This document shows positions 11,430 to 22,244 of a stretch of DNA of 64,000 bases, piece after piece. Below the pieces are notes generated by a model that worked only from the letters and a program-made list of their open reading frames with translations, did no database searches and had not been told where the DNA came from. The stretch's first letter is position 1. Each line of letters starts with the position of its first letter. Position numbers and translations under genes: made by a program. Source of the DNA: Spiroplasma endosymbiont of Crioceris asparagi (GTDB lineage Bacteria > Bacillota_I > Bacilli_A > Mycoplasmatales > Mycoplasmataceae); the NCBI RefSeq assembly GCF_964020035.1, contig NZ_OZ026475.1:62001-126000 (forward strand), written 5' to 3'.

Positions 11430-11457
11430 TTGCTTTTGTTTTTTAGTTTAATATCAT
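11430..11457 (+). promoter_or_regulatory. Predicted promoter of the riboswitch operon
   Basis: TTGCTT at 11430-11435 and TATCAT at 11452-11457 with 16 bases between. Transcription would begin about 11465, upstream of the aptamer at 11480. Confidence 0.6.
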
Positions 11458-11474
11458 AAGGGCAAGAACTAAAT

Positions 11475-11549
11475 ATTAAACTTATATAGTTTGGCATAAC
11501 GGGCCATTGATTCCACCCCAGGACCTATCTTGGGACTATAAGTATTAAT
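11475..11549 (+). promoter_or_regulatory. Purine-family riboswitch aptamer, 2'-deoxyguanosine-like
   Basis: P1 pairs ACTTATA (11480-11486) with TATAAGT (11537-11543) and is extended by ATTAA/TTAAT outside. P2 is TGGC/GCCA with the seven-base loop ATAACGG. P3 pairs CCCAGG with CTTGGG around a loop containing CC, so the GG/CC loop-loop contact is retained. In Bacillus xpt numbering, position 74 is C (11536), as in guanine and deoxyguanosine sensors. Position 51 is C (11514), as in the M. florum deoxyguanosine aptamer, where guanine and adenine sensors have U. I see no clear intrinsic terminator in the 74 bases between aptamer and ATG, so the output may act on translation. The rest of the 11348-11616 gap is AT-rich, with a second TATAAT at 11582-11587. 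Confidence 0.88.
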
Positions 11550-11616
11550 AATTTAAAAAAGGGTTTAGGATTTAGTTTGAATATAATTATAAATTAAAAA
11601 CAAAAAAAAGAATTAT

Positions 11617-12546
11617 ATGAACGAGATTGTTAAATCAATATTTAAATTTGAAACCATTATTATTTTGAGACATGTATTACCTGATGGTGATGCATATGGC
11701 TCTCAGTTGGGTTTAAAAAGTCTAATTTTAGATAATTTTAAGCATAAAAAAGTTTACGCCTTTGGTAAAGAAATTTCCTACTTAAATTTTGTTGGGAATA
11801 TGGATGTTTTTCAAAAACAAGTTTTTAAAAATGCATTGGTTATAGTAACTGATTGCGGAAACATAGAACGAATTGACATAGAAGACAAACAACTTTTGCA
11901 GCAAGCTAAAAAGGTTATTAAAATTGATCATCATCCAGATGTTGAACCATATGGTGATATTTCATGAGTAGATACATCATTTACAAGTGCAAGTGAAATG
12001 GTTGGTTATCTAAGTTTAAAAAATAATTGATATGTAAACAAAAAATGCGCACAAATTATTTATCATGGAATTTGTACAGATAGCGGAAGATTTTTATATG
12101 AAGGGACAACTTCAAGAACATTTGATGTTGCTAGTTATTTATTTAAAACAAATTTTGACTTTAAAAAACTTTATAAAAATATGTATGAAAAAACATGAAA
12201 TGATGTTTTGTTAAATACAAGATTAATTAATCAAGCTCATATAACTTCTAAGGGAGTTGGTTATTTAATAATAAACAAAGATATTTATAAAGAATTCAAT
12301 ATTGATCCGTCAACAAGCGGTAAATTTTCAAATATTTTAAGTAATATTAAGGAAATTAAAATTTGAATTACCTTTTCCTGAAGAACCGACAATAAGTGAC
12401 GTGTAGAGTTCAGATCTAAAGATGTTTCAATTAATAATTTAGCTATAAAGTTAGGTGGTGGAGGACATCGATTAGCTAGCGGAGCTATTATTGAAAACTT
12501 GAATGATATTAAAAAAATAATTAAAGAAGCAGACTCCTTATTATAA
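11617..12546 (+). CDS. nrnA: DHH/DHHA1 phosphoesterase, NrnA-like oligoribonuclease/pAp phosphatase
   Basis: 309 residues. The DHH-domain motifs are present: RHVLPDGDAYGS, VTDCGN, IDHHPD and GICTDSGRF, all with metal-binding residues intact. The DHHA1 motif GGGGHRLASGA is near the C-terminus. Family members degrade short oligonucleotides, pAp or linear dinucleotides such as pApA to mononucleotides in the cytoplasm. It is the first gene behind the purine riboswitch and 17 bases upstream of a transporter lipoprotein, which suggests that it processes imported oligonucleotides here. The ribosome binding site is weak (AAAAGAA), consistent with regulated translation. The symbol is by family; MgpA-type paralogues exist in mollicutes. 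Confidence 0.9.
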
Positions 12547-12563
12547 AAAATAAAGGAGCAAAA

Positions 12564-14396
12564 ATGAAAAAATTATTATCCGTATTAACAGGAATATCAC
12601 TTATTATTGCACCAGCCGTAACATTAGTTTCATGTGGAGATAATTCAAAACCAGAAAACGATGTTGAGTTTCTTTTACAAGGTAGAACAATGGCAAAAGG
12701 TTCAAAAATTGAAAAAGCTTATGAAAAAATAGCGCAAGACTTTAATTCAACATTACCAGAAGGAGATGTAAAAATTGATGTTGAATGAGAAGCAAATGAT
12801 GCTGTTCAAAATAGAATTAGTGCTAAAAGAGCATTACCCGATTTGTATATTTCTTATCCTGGGGATGTTGCTAAAAATATTTACGCATCAATTTCTGATC
12901 AAAAAGTAAGAGACATGGATAAAGTGTTACCTCAAAATGCCAAGTTTTGAGATAATGCTCTAAAAAATGAAGGACTTATTTCCAAAATGGGAGAAGGTGG
13001 CAAAGACTTACAAGCTGTTTTACCACTTAATAAATCTTTAGATGTTCAAGTGATTAATGTAAAAATCTTTGCAGAATTAAAGTGATTGGCCGAACAACAT
13101 AAAGCTTCATCAACTTATAGTGCAGTTGAACCAAAAAAAGAAGAATTCTTAAAAGTTTATAAACAAATAACTGGAGATAAATTTTTTACAACAGCAGATT
13201 TATTTAAAGATGAAAAACTTAAATTTGATACAACAAATGATGATGTTAAAAAAGCAATAAAAAACATTTCAGAAATTGTTGTAACCGATGAGGATTCAAT
13301 AAGAAATGCAATGGAAAAAACATCGAACGTTGAAGATTTTATGACACTATATTCATTTTGTTATAATCAAGCGTATCCAAAAAATGATTTAAAAAACAAT
13401 ATGTTTTCTGTTGGTCTTGATGATATCCCAAACGCAATATTTGAAAATTATGCTTCTGCAGCTAAACAATATACATTTGATACTGTTTCGGCAAAAGATG
13501 ATAACAACAACAATAATAAGTTTTTTTATAACATGACAAAACCAGAAAATCTAAGCACAAAACTTTATTTAAATAAAAAAGGTGCTATTGAAAATGTAAA
13601 TAATTTTTTTGCCAAAGCTCAAAAATTAGCAATTCATAAAGAAGAAAAACAGTCATTAGCAAATAATTGAAATGGTTCAATGTATCTAGGAAAAATGGAT
13701 GGAAAAACTTATACAAGTAATTTCTTCGATGCAGGAACAATGCTATCTTCAATTAATTGTTCATCAGCAGGTCTAGGATATTTCACACACAGCAGCTCAG
13801 TTAAAGAAAATAAATATAATTCCTTTTATGACTTAATTGTGGCTGGAAGTCCTACAAAAGAAGGAGGGTTTAATGCTATTTCACAAGGACCTGGTTTAGC
13901 TGGATTTACTTCAAAAGGAGGTAATCAAGAGATTAAAGAAAAAACAGTTAAAGATTTTGTAACATTTTTATATGATAAAAAAAACATTTCTAAATTAGCT
14001 GCTAGTTCGGGGTATTTACCTTCAACAACAGAAGCTATAAAAGATTATGATCAATATTTAAGTGACGATTATAATGCAAGTCACCCTAAAAGTCCAAAAA
14101 AAACATTAGAAGAATTGAAACATAGTCTTGTATATCAATTAATTAGATATGTAAAAAATAATATTGATAAAACTGGTGATAAGAAAATATTTAATTTAGT
14201 TTCAACAACACCAGATCCTTTATCAAACACTCTTCGTAGTGCTTTAAAAAATTCTTATCAAAATACTATTTTTACAGAAAATAAAAATATTAGTGAAGTA
14301 TTATTTAATAAAGATGCAGGACATTCTTTAATAAATGAAATGAATAAAATCTTACCAGGAGGTTTTGATGATATAGAATTTAAATTCATGGTTTAA
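12564..14396 (+). CDS. ABC transporter substrate-binding lipoprotein
   Basis: 610 residues. The signal peptide ends in the lipobox LVSC with Cys24 as the lipidation site, so the protein is anchored outside. The rest has the layout of a family 1 (UgpB/MalE-like) extracellular binding protein but is much longer than the usual 400-430 residues. It carries a Lys- and Asp-rich middle region (about 185-375). It stands directly before an ATPase and two MalFG-type permeases. The ligand cannot be read from the sequence; neighbours suggest nucleotides or oligonucleotides, while glycerophosphodiester or sugar is the family default. TGA codons at 12786, 12948, 13082 and 13668 encode Trp. Confidence 0.85.
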
Positions 14397-14409
14397 GAGA
14401 AGTTATTGT

Positions 14410-16236
14410 ATGAGCATAAAGTTAAAAAATATTGTTATTGATTATGGCAATTATATTGCAGTTAATGATTTTAATGTTGAAATTAAAACTGGCGAATTAG
14501 TATCCTTATTGGGTCCAAGTGGTTGTGGAAAATCTACAACCTTAAATGCAATCGCAGGTTTAATAAATATTACTAAAGGTCAAATTGTATTTGATGATAT
14601 TGATGTTACTAACAAAAGTTCCCAAAAGCGTAATATTGGTTTAGTTTTTCAAAATTACGCTTTATATCCCCATTTAAGTGTTTACAAAAACATTTCCTTT
14701 CCATTAGTACAATCAAAAACATTTCGATTTAACCTTAAAAAAGAAAATTTTCAATACCAATCAGAAATTAAAATTTTAAAAAAAATTAAAAACAATAAAC
14801 GAGCATATTTAATTTTAATAAAAATTTTAAAAAACATTGATTCAATAATAAATTATATTTATGAACAATATGATAAATATGAAAATGAATATTATGATAT
14901 TCAAAAACAAGAAATTAATATTTACTTACAAAAACTTTTAAGTAATGTTAATTCAAAATTATTTTATGAAAAGATGGTTACTTATTTATTTGATAGGGTG
15001 AGATACTCATATTATTATTCTAAAAAAAAGTCTTTAATAAATTTAAAAACTTTTTTAAAATCTAATCTTCAAGATCAAACAATTAGTTTTGAAATTCGAG
15101 ATGTAATTGTTAATAGAATTAAATACATTAATAAGTATCGAATTAAAAAAACTAACATAATTTTACTCGATGTTAGAGGAACAAGAAATATTAGTAAAAA
15201 AAATATAAAAAAAGAACAAGCTTTTTACAACAAAACAAACACTAATAAATTAGAGATTTTTAATATTGAAAAGAACAAACAAATTTATAATGACTATGCT
15301 AATAAGCGTGACAGTTTATTTAAAGGTGTTATTAAAGATTTAAATAATAAAATTAATAACAAAATTGACAATCTTAAAGAGTTATTTAAAACTCTAAGCA
15401 ATGATTTTAATGAATTGCTTGAAAAACAAGATTTAAATTTTAACTTTAAAAAGCAAATAATTGAATTAAAAAAACAAATTTTTTCTCATTCTAGAAAAAT
15501 TAGAGAATTAGTTTTAGAAGTGGCAAATAAAGTTGACATTACATCACAATTGCATAAAAAACCAGGAGAATTGTCAGGAGGTCAACAACAGCGTGTTGCA
15601 ATTGCAAGAGCAATAATAAAAAAACCCCACATTTTATTGCTTGATGAACCTTTGTCAAATTTAGATGCTAAATTAAGATTATCCACTCGTGAGTGGATAA
15701 AAAAATTTCAAACAGAAATGGGAATTACAACAATTTTCGTTACTCATGATCAAGAGGAGGCGATGAGTATTAGCGATAAAATTGTTGTAATGAATAAGGG
15801 ATGTTTACAACAATGTGGAACACCCCATGAAATTTATAATAACCCAGTTAACACATTTGTAGCTAATTTTATTGGAACACCAAATATTAATTTGATAAGT
15901 GTTGAAATAAAGAATAAATTAGTTATTTTAAATCAAGAAATAATATTTAAAACCGAAACTGATGTGAGAGATGGTAATTATTTTATTGGTATTCGCCCAG
16001 AACATTTTAGTCTAGAAAAAAGTATTAGCAATTTTGTGTCATTAAAAGGAGGACGCTTAATACATTGTGAAATGCTTGGAAAAGTAAATAATTTAAAAAT
16101 TCAGTTTTCAAATTATGAAATTTGTTTAATTGTTAATCCAGAAGAGATGACAAAACTTAATCAAAATGAAAGTGTAATTTATTTTGCACCACAAAAAGTT
16201 CATTTCTTTAATAAAGATGGGAGGTCAATTTTGTAA
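14410..16236 (+). CDS. ABC transporter ATPase, MalK/UgpC type with a large internal insertion
   Basis: 608 residues. Walker [10 protein letters not shown] is at 35-43 and the Q-loop [12 protein letters not shown] at 79-90. The signature LSGGQQQR comes only at 388-395, so about 255 extra residues sit inside the helical subdomain, where MalK has roughly 50. The insertion (about 105-360) is rich in Lys, Asn and Ile. Walker [15 protein letters not shown] and the H-loop [10 protein letters not shown] follow, then a MalK-type regulatory domain. From memory M. genitalium MG187 has a similar length and insertion, and its operon includes a nuclease lipoprotein. The stop overlaps the start of the next gene. 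Confidence 0.93.
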   Translation: MSIKLKNIVIDYGNYIAVNDFNVEIKTGELVSLLGPSGCGKSTTLNAIAGLINITKGQIVFDDIDVTNKSSQKRNIGLVFQNYALYPHLSVYKNISFPLVQSKTFRFNLKKENFQYQSEIKILKKIKNNKRAYLILIKILKNIDSIINYIYEQYDKYENEYYDIQKQEINIYLQKLLSNVNSKLFYEKMVTYLFDRVRYSYYYSKKKSLINLKTFLKSNLQDQTISFEIRDVIVNRIKYINKYRIKKTNIILLDVRGTRNISKKNIKKEQAFYNKTNTNKLEIFNIEKNKQIYNDYANKRDSLFKGVIKDLNNKINNKIDNLKELFKTLSNDFNELLEKQDLNFNFKKQIIELKKQIFSHSRKIRELVLEVANKVDITSQLHKKPGELSGGQQQRVAIARAIIKKPHILLLDEPLSNLDAKLRLSTREWIKKFQTEMGITTIFVTHDQEEAMSISDKIVVMNKGCLQQCGTPHEIYNNPVNTFVANFIGTPNINLISVEIKNKLVILNQEIIFKTETDVRDGNYFIGIRPEHFSLEKSISNFVSLKGGRLIHCEMLGKVNNLKIQFSNYEICLIVNPEEMTKLNQNESVIYFAPQKVHFFNKDGRSIL

Positions 16237-17219
16237 TGAAATGGACATTTGTTTTAAGGGTTGATCGCAATAAGTCTCTAAAACCAGATAATAAGAAACA
16301 CCGAAATAAAAATAAAAATATGCAGAAAGGAAAGTTTGATTTAATTAATCAATTAATTTGAATAACACCAGCTTTGTTTCTACTATTTTTATTTGCTTAT
16401 TATTCTATATATATTTTGTTTAAACGTGGATTTGATCAACATGGTGGATATAGTAAAAATTTTACCTTTTCTTGAAGATATTTAAAGATGGTTTGAAATG
16501 ATGCCGATTTTATTATAGGTATTAAAAACTCATTTATTTATGTTGTTATAGCTATCCCAATTTCCTTATTAATTTCTCTATTAATTGCTAAATGTCTAGC
16601 AGATATTGTAAACAAAAAAATATTTGCTTTTTTACAATCATTATTTTTTATGCCGTTTGTTACTACAGCTTTAGCAATCACAATGGCATTTTCTGCAATA
16701 TTTTCTAGTACAGATCAGTCACTTTTAGAGCAACTACTTAAAAAATTAGGTGTCGGGTTCGTGGATTTTAGAAAGCCTGTAAATGCTAAAATGATTTTAA
16801 TATTTTATGGAATATGAAAAATGATGCCATTTAAAATTATTATGTTTACAGTTGCTCTTAGCGCCGTTGATAAAAAACTATATAGTGCAGCATCTATTGA
16901 TGGAATGGCTAAATGAAAACAGTTTTGAGCAATTTCAATACCACAAATTATTCCAATAATCATTTATATGATTACCACTAGCATGATTGGTGCATTTAAA
17001 TATATGCCCCTAGGATTGTTTGGTGATTATAATGCTGTAATGCAGTCAAAAGCACAAACAATGGTTTATTATATTTTCGAAAATATGGTGCAAACCCAAA
17101 ATTATGGTAAGGCAAGCGCCGCTTCAATTATTTTAATGATAATTATCGGAATAATGACAATTGTAAATCGCTTTATTACAAAAACATTAAGTAAAAAATA
17201 TAAAAGCGAGGCAATTTAA
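16236..17219 (+). CDS. ABC transporter permease 1 (UgpA/MalF-like)
   Basis: 327 residues with six likely membrane helices after a basic N-terminal tail of about 45 residues. The EAA loop that docks on the ATPase reads SAASIDGMAKWKQFW, the usual form in MalFG-family permeases. The start ATG overlaps the TAA of the ATPase gene (TAATG), so translation is coupled. Several TGA codons encode Trp. It forms the membrane channel with the next gene. Confidence 0.92.
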
Positions 17220-17220
17220 A

Positions 17221-18372
17221 ATGGAGATTAATAAATTCAATAAACTTAAATTTGCTTATGAAAAACGTAAAACAAATTTAACAAATTTAAAAAACAAACA
17301 TCGAAATGAAGAGTTTGAAACTTTAAACATTTTTAAAAAACAAATTTTAAAATTTAAACATTTTTTAATTGAAATTTGAAATTTAAAAATAATGAACTTT
17401 TTATCAAGAAATCTTAATCGAGAAATTGAACGTAAAAAATTAATTACGTTATCATTAGCAGGTGAAAACATTTGAATAAAATGATTTAAAAAACTTATAC
17501 AAGCAACTACATTACTATTTTTTTCAATTCTTTTAATTTTTCCCTTTTACTGAATGCTTATGAGTTCTTTTAAACATCCAGATGATATTAATCCAACCTT
17601 TAACGAAACGTTGTGACCCAAACATTGAACATTAAACGCTTACAAAGAATTGTTTAATTATGTAAATGGTGATGGTCAAAGGAGTTCAATTTCTATTAAA
17701 ACTTTTCTATTAAATTCGTTTTACATTTCTGGAATTTCGACATTTTTTCAAGTAATAATCTCTTTAATAGGCGGGTTTGCAATTTATAATTGAAAAACTA
17801 AATTTAATAAAATTTTTCTAATGATAATGTTCTCATTATTAATGATTCCTGGTGAAGCATTAATGATTGGTAGATATATTTTCATTGTTTCACTTGGATG
17901 AAACAACATGATGATCGCTTTAATTGCACCATTTGTTGCCAACGTATATACAATTTATTTAATGTCTAACGCATTTTCAACATTGCCAAAAGATTTAAAA
18001 AATGCTTGCAAAATTGATGGCCTATCGACATTTAAATACTTTTTTAAAATAGCTATTCCTAGCATTAAATCAACAATTGTTACTTCAGTAATTATTTCTT
18101 TTATTGAAGGTTGAAACTCAACGCTATGACCAGTAACGGTAATTAGGGCAGATGGGCAATCATCAACAATTCCAATGCTTTTGTATCAAATAATTTCTTT
18201 GACGGGAGTTGATCTTTCAGACGAATATCATTCCCTAATTGATCCTTATAATGTCAAAATGGCAGGTTGTGTAATTACAATTATGCCGATGATTATTATT
18301 TTTATTGTTTTCAACAAGTGAATTATTAAGGGAGTTTCAAATCGTAAAGCAACATCAAGCACGAAAGGATAA
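17221..18372 (+). CDS. ABC transporter permease 2 (UgpE/MalG-like)
   Basis: 383 residues. A long, very basic N-terminal cytoplasmic region of about 90 residues is unusual for this family. Six membrane helices follow, with an EAA loop KNACKIDGLSTFKYFFKI and the C-terminal end typical of MalG-type permeases. It starts 1 base after permease 1 and ends 1 base before the MBL lipoprotein gene, so the operon continues. It pairs with permease 1. Confidence 0.92.
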
Positions 18373-18373
18373 G

Positions 18374-19486
18374 ATGATTAGAATTAAAAAAATATTGCTG
18401 ATGTTATTGCTAATTATTGGTATATTCCCACTAGTTTTTGCCACATCATGTAAAAAAGATCCAATTGTTAAAGCAGATTTTTCTTATCATGTTTTAGCTG
18501 TTGGAAATGGAAATTTTACTTTTTTAGAAAATAACAACACAGGACATATAGTTATTTTAGATTGTGGTAATGGCTTAAAAGCTAAACAAACCGATGATTT
18601 GGAAAGTAGTCCTATATCAAATCGTAAATGAGGATTTGAAAGACGTACTAATGTTAAAAAGTATTTTGTTGATTATTTAAACCACTTTCATGTAACTGAA
18701 ATTGAAGCAATCTTTGTTTCACACAATCATGCAGATCATTTTAATGAAATCGAAAATATGCTTAGTAATTTTAAAGTAGATAATCTAATTATGCCAATTG
18801 TTTATGATAGTGCCAAAACACAAATCGAAACATATGTCAAAAAAACACAAAATGAAAGTTTAAATATTGATACAACCTTTTCGTATAAATACAGTTTTAT
18901 GGGAATCGAATTTCACAATATTACTGCCAAATTAGATCACCAAGCACTAATAGATGCAGATTATAAAGCTAGCGAAGGACCCAATGCAACTTCAATGGTT
19001 ATTGACTTCACAGTTAATGGACAAACGGTTTTATTCACAGGAGATGCAATAGAAATGACTGTGAGCCCTAAAAAATTTGATCCCAATGGAATATTTAAAT
19101 CTTTAATTAGTAAAATGAATATCAATACATTTTTATTAGCTCATCATGGCTCAACAAACAGTTCAACCGATAAATTATTAGAATATATGGGTAAAAATGC
19201 CTCAAGCATTAAATACTCTTTGATTAGTGGTACTAATCATTATTCTGGTAATTGATGAAATGCCTCTGGTAATCATTCCTTAGCTTCTATCCAAGAAGTG
19301 GGATATACCAAACAATGTGCTAAAAATACAAAAATTTTTATTACCGGAACAATGACCGATGACAATAGTGGAACCTATGATGTAACCCCAGATGGAGAAA
19401 ATAAATCTTATGAGATTGAATACAAAGAAAGTGGAGAAACTTTAGTGATTCCCAATAATTCAACCGTTATTCACCCCGAGTTTTAA
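18374..19486 (+). CDS. Surface lipoprotein with ComEC-like metallo-beta-lactamase domain
   Basis: 370 residues. The signal peptide ends in the lipobox FATSC with Cys26, so the protein is predicted to be lipid-anchored outside. Metal ligands are intact: HNHADH at 117-122, TGD at 222-224 and the AHHGS motif at 256-260. The order and spacing, with the HHGS motif, resemble the MBL domain of the DNA-uptake protein ComEC more than lactamases or RNase J. ComEC MBL domains are thought to act as nucleases or phosphodiesterases. As the last gene of the riboswitch operon it may trim extracellular nucleic acid for the ABC importer. The TGA codons at 18628 and around 19255 encode Trp. Confidence 0.88.
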
Positions 19487-19490
19487 AATT

Positions 19491-19516
19491 AAAATGGCCA
19501 ATGGCCATTTTTTTAT
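19491..19516 (+). terminator. Intrinsic terminator closing the riboswitch operon
   Basis: AAATGGCC / GGCCATTT with loop AAT, followed by a run of T. It lies 5 bases after the MBL lipoprotein stop. Confidence 0.93.
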
Positions 19517-19537
19517 TTTTTAAACAAATATTTGTAC

Positions 19538-19566
19538 TTGCTTTTTTCCATATTTTCCATTAAATT
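19538..19566 (+). promoter_or_regulatory. Predicted promoter of the first Glc-family PTS gene
   Basis: TTGCTT at 19538-19543 and TAAATT at 19561-19566 with 17 bases between. The ribosome binding site TTAGGAG follows at 19574-19580. Confidence 0.5.
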
Positions 19567-19585
19567 ATTAAAGTTAGGAGAAAAA

Positions 19586-21295
19586 ATGGAAAATATAAAA
19601 ATAAAACAGAGGACCAATTGGAAATCTAGAATTTTAAACACATTACAAGAAATTGGTAAATCATTGCAATTCCCAATTGCAATCTTACCGTTCGCGGCAA
19701 TATTAAACCGATTCGGAGCATTGGGTTTATCATATACATCAAATACAACACCTGATGGTGTATTACATATAACAAATCACATTGGTTATTGAATATCATT
19801 TATTATTCAAAAACCAGGTGGTGTAATTTTTGATAACTTACCCTTAATCTTTGCAATCGGTATTGCATTTGGTCTTGCAAAAGACCACCGTGGAGAAGTG
19901 GCATTAGTTGGTGCAGCTATTTATTTAGTTATCAGCGCAATGTTGGGTGAACACGGTATTGGTAACATGATTTATGATAAGGTACTTACGTTTAAGGCCG
20001 CCGATGGTAATTTTTCAAAATTACTATATGTAGAAAATTACAAAGGCGACGTTTTACAAAATGGTAAGTTTGTCTTATCTATTGGTGTTCTTGGAGGGAT
20101 TGTTTCAGGAATATTAGCATCAGTGTTATATAACAAATATAAAGAAATTAAATTACCAAAAGCATTATCATTCTTCGGGGGAAGAAGATTTGTTCCAATG
20201 ATTGGATTAGCATGTGCAGTTCCTGTAGCATTAGCATTTGCAATTATTTGACCATGATTACAATATGTTTTAATGTTAATGGGAAAACAAGTGGCAGATC
20301 CTTCAAAAGCATCTGTGGCGATTCCTGGAACAATGTTATATGGATTCTTAAATAGATTGCTATTACCATTTGGATTACACCAAATATTAAATACATTCTT
20401 TTGATTCCAATTACCAATTCAAGGAAATCATATTGATCCAATCTCAGGTAGTTCAGATGGAATTATTCACTGAGATTATGGAGATATAAATGCATTTACA
20501 GCGAAAAATGAAAATGCAGGATTATTCCAATCAGGATTCTTCCCAGTAATGATGGGTGGAATTCCCGCAATTGCATTAGCAATGATTATGAGTGCTAAAA
20601 AAGAAAAAAGAAATGAAGTAGCAGGGTTCTTAGGTGGAGTTGCAGTCGTTGCAATTGTATCTGGTATTACAGAACCAATTGAATTCTCATTTGTATTCTT
20701 AGCGCCAGCATTATTATTAGTTCATGCATCATTAACTGCAATATTTGTTGGAATAACAACAGCTATGCGTATTCAAGTTGGATTTGGATTCTCAGCAGGA
20801 ATTATTGATTATCTAGTTTCATTCCCACAAGCATGAGGATTCTCTCAACACCATGGTGGAATTTGAAAAGTAATTAGTAATCCGTTAATGATAATACCAT
20901 TGACAGCAATATGTGCATTTGTTTATTACTCAGTATTCATGATATTAATTAAAAAATTAAATGTTATGACACCAGGTAGAGAAGAAGAAGGTGTAGAAGT
21001 AGAAGAACAAACATCATCTTCAAAACAAAACTCAACTTCTTATGATCAATCAAATAAATATGCTAAACAAGCAAAAATGATATTTGATGCAATTGGTGCA
21101 GATAACTTGGTTTCAATTGATAACTGTGCAACTAGATTAAGATTAATTGTTAAAGATAATCAAAATATTGATAAAGCATTAATTAAACAATCAGGAGCAT
21201 TTGGAATAAAACAATTAGGTACAGAAGCATTACAAATTGTAATTGGACCAGACGTTGAACATGTAGTAAACGAATTAAAAAAAATTAGTAACTAA
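19586..21295 (+). CDS. PTS EIICB, glucose/N-acetylglucosamine family
   Basis: 569 residues: an EIIC membrane domain (about 20-455) with the conserved GITEP motif at 360-364, then a hydrophilic linker rich in Gln and Ser and an EIIB domain whose phosphorylated Cys is 514 in NCATRLRL. There is no EIIA domain, so the free IIA-Glc at 58177 is the likely phosphodonor. It imports and phosphorylates a hexose or amino sugar. The aldolase and AgaS downstream favour a galactosamine-type sugar, although the substrate is not readable. Start ATG at 19586 is chosen for TTAGGAG upstream. Confidence 0.93.
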
Positions 21296-21313
21296 ACAAC
21301 ATATAAATAAAAA

Positions 21314-21340
21314 AAGCAAACTTTTAAGTTTGTTTTTTTT
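21314..21340 (+). terminator. Intrinsic terminator after EIICB 1
   Basis: CAAACTT / AAGTTTG with a two-base loop followed by eight T. Confidence 0.88.
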
Positions 21341-21398
21341 ATGACTCTACGTGTAAAATAATTTTTTGTATTATAATAATATTTGGAAAAGGAAAAAA

Positions 21399-22244
21399 AT
21401 GATAACATCACTTAAAAAAGAATTGCTAAAAGCAAAAAAAGAACACTATGCAGTGCCAGCATTTAATTTTGACAATCTTGAAATGTTAAAAGGAATAATT
21501 GCTGCTGCGGAAGATCAAAAATCACCAGTAATCTTAATGGTTACTGAATCTGCTGCAAAATATATGGGAATCGAATATGTTTTTGCATTTGGAAAAAAAG
21601 CAGTTGAAACATCAAAAGTGCCAGTTATATTACATTGAGATCATGGTTTTGATATTGATTTAATTAAAAGGGCATGTGATAACAAATTTACATCAGTTAT
21701 GTTAGATGCTTCAACAAAAGAGTTTAATGAGAATGTTAAACTAACTCAGGAAGTTGTGGAATATGCACACGCAAGAGGGGTAGAAGTAGAATCTGAAATT
21801 GGTCACGTTGGAGGAAAAGAAGATGACAGAAATTCAGCAGGTGGAGGATACACTAATGTTGATGAAGCATTTGAATTTAACAAATTAACAAATGTTGATG
21901 CACTAGCAATTGCTGTTGGTACAAGTCATGGTATTTTTAAAAGTGCTCCAAAATTACAGTTTGAAATTATCAAATCTGTAGTAGCTAAAATTGATACTCC
22001 AATAGTTTTACACGGTTCAAGTGGAGTTCCCTTAGAAGATCTGCAACAAGCTATTAAATGTGGGGTTACAAAAATTAATATTGGAACTGATTTAAAAATA
22101 AAAAATGCTCAAGCATTAAGACAATGGTTAAATGAAAATCCTGATGGATATGACGCAAGAAAATTTGGTGAAGCAGCAATAGAAGCTGTTAAACTTGAAG
22201 CAATCAAAAAAATAAAAGCTTTTGGTTCAAATGGAAAAGCATAA
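21399..22244 (+). CDS. Class II fructose/tagatose-bisphosphate aldolase
   Basis: 281 residues, the usual size for Fba, GatY and KbaY. It has AFNFDNLE, the zinc-binding region HWDHGFD, ESEIGHVGG with metal-binding His and Glu, and IVLHGSSGVP followed by KINIGTDL. It splits a ketohexose bisphosphate into dihydroxyacetone phosphate and glyceraldehyde 3-phosphate. Sequence alone does not separate fructose from tagatose specificity. Position just before agaS favours a role in galactosamine breakdown (tagatose 1,6-bisphosphate), while a glycolytic Fba remains possible. A TATAAT at 21372-21377 provides its own promoter. Confidence 0.9.

Noticed and set aside
11582-11587. TATAAT between riboswitch and nrnA as an internal promoter
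   Set aside because: No -35 partner of note and AT-rich surroundings make chance matches frequent; not listed as a feature.
11544-11616. Search for a rho-independent terminator as riboswitch output
   Set aside because: No GC-containing stem followed by a T run is present; only weak AT pairings. The mode of action is left open.
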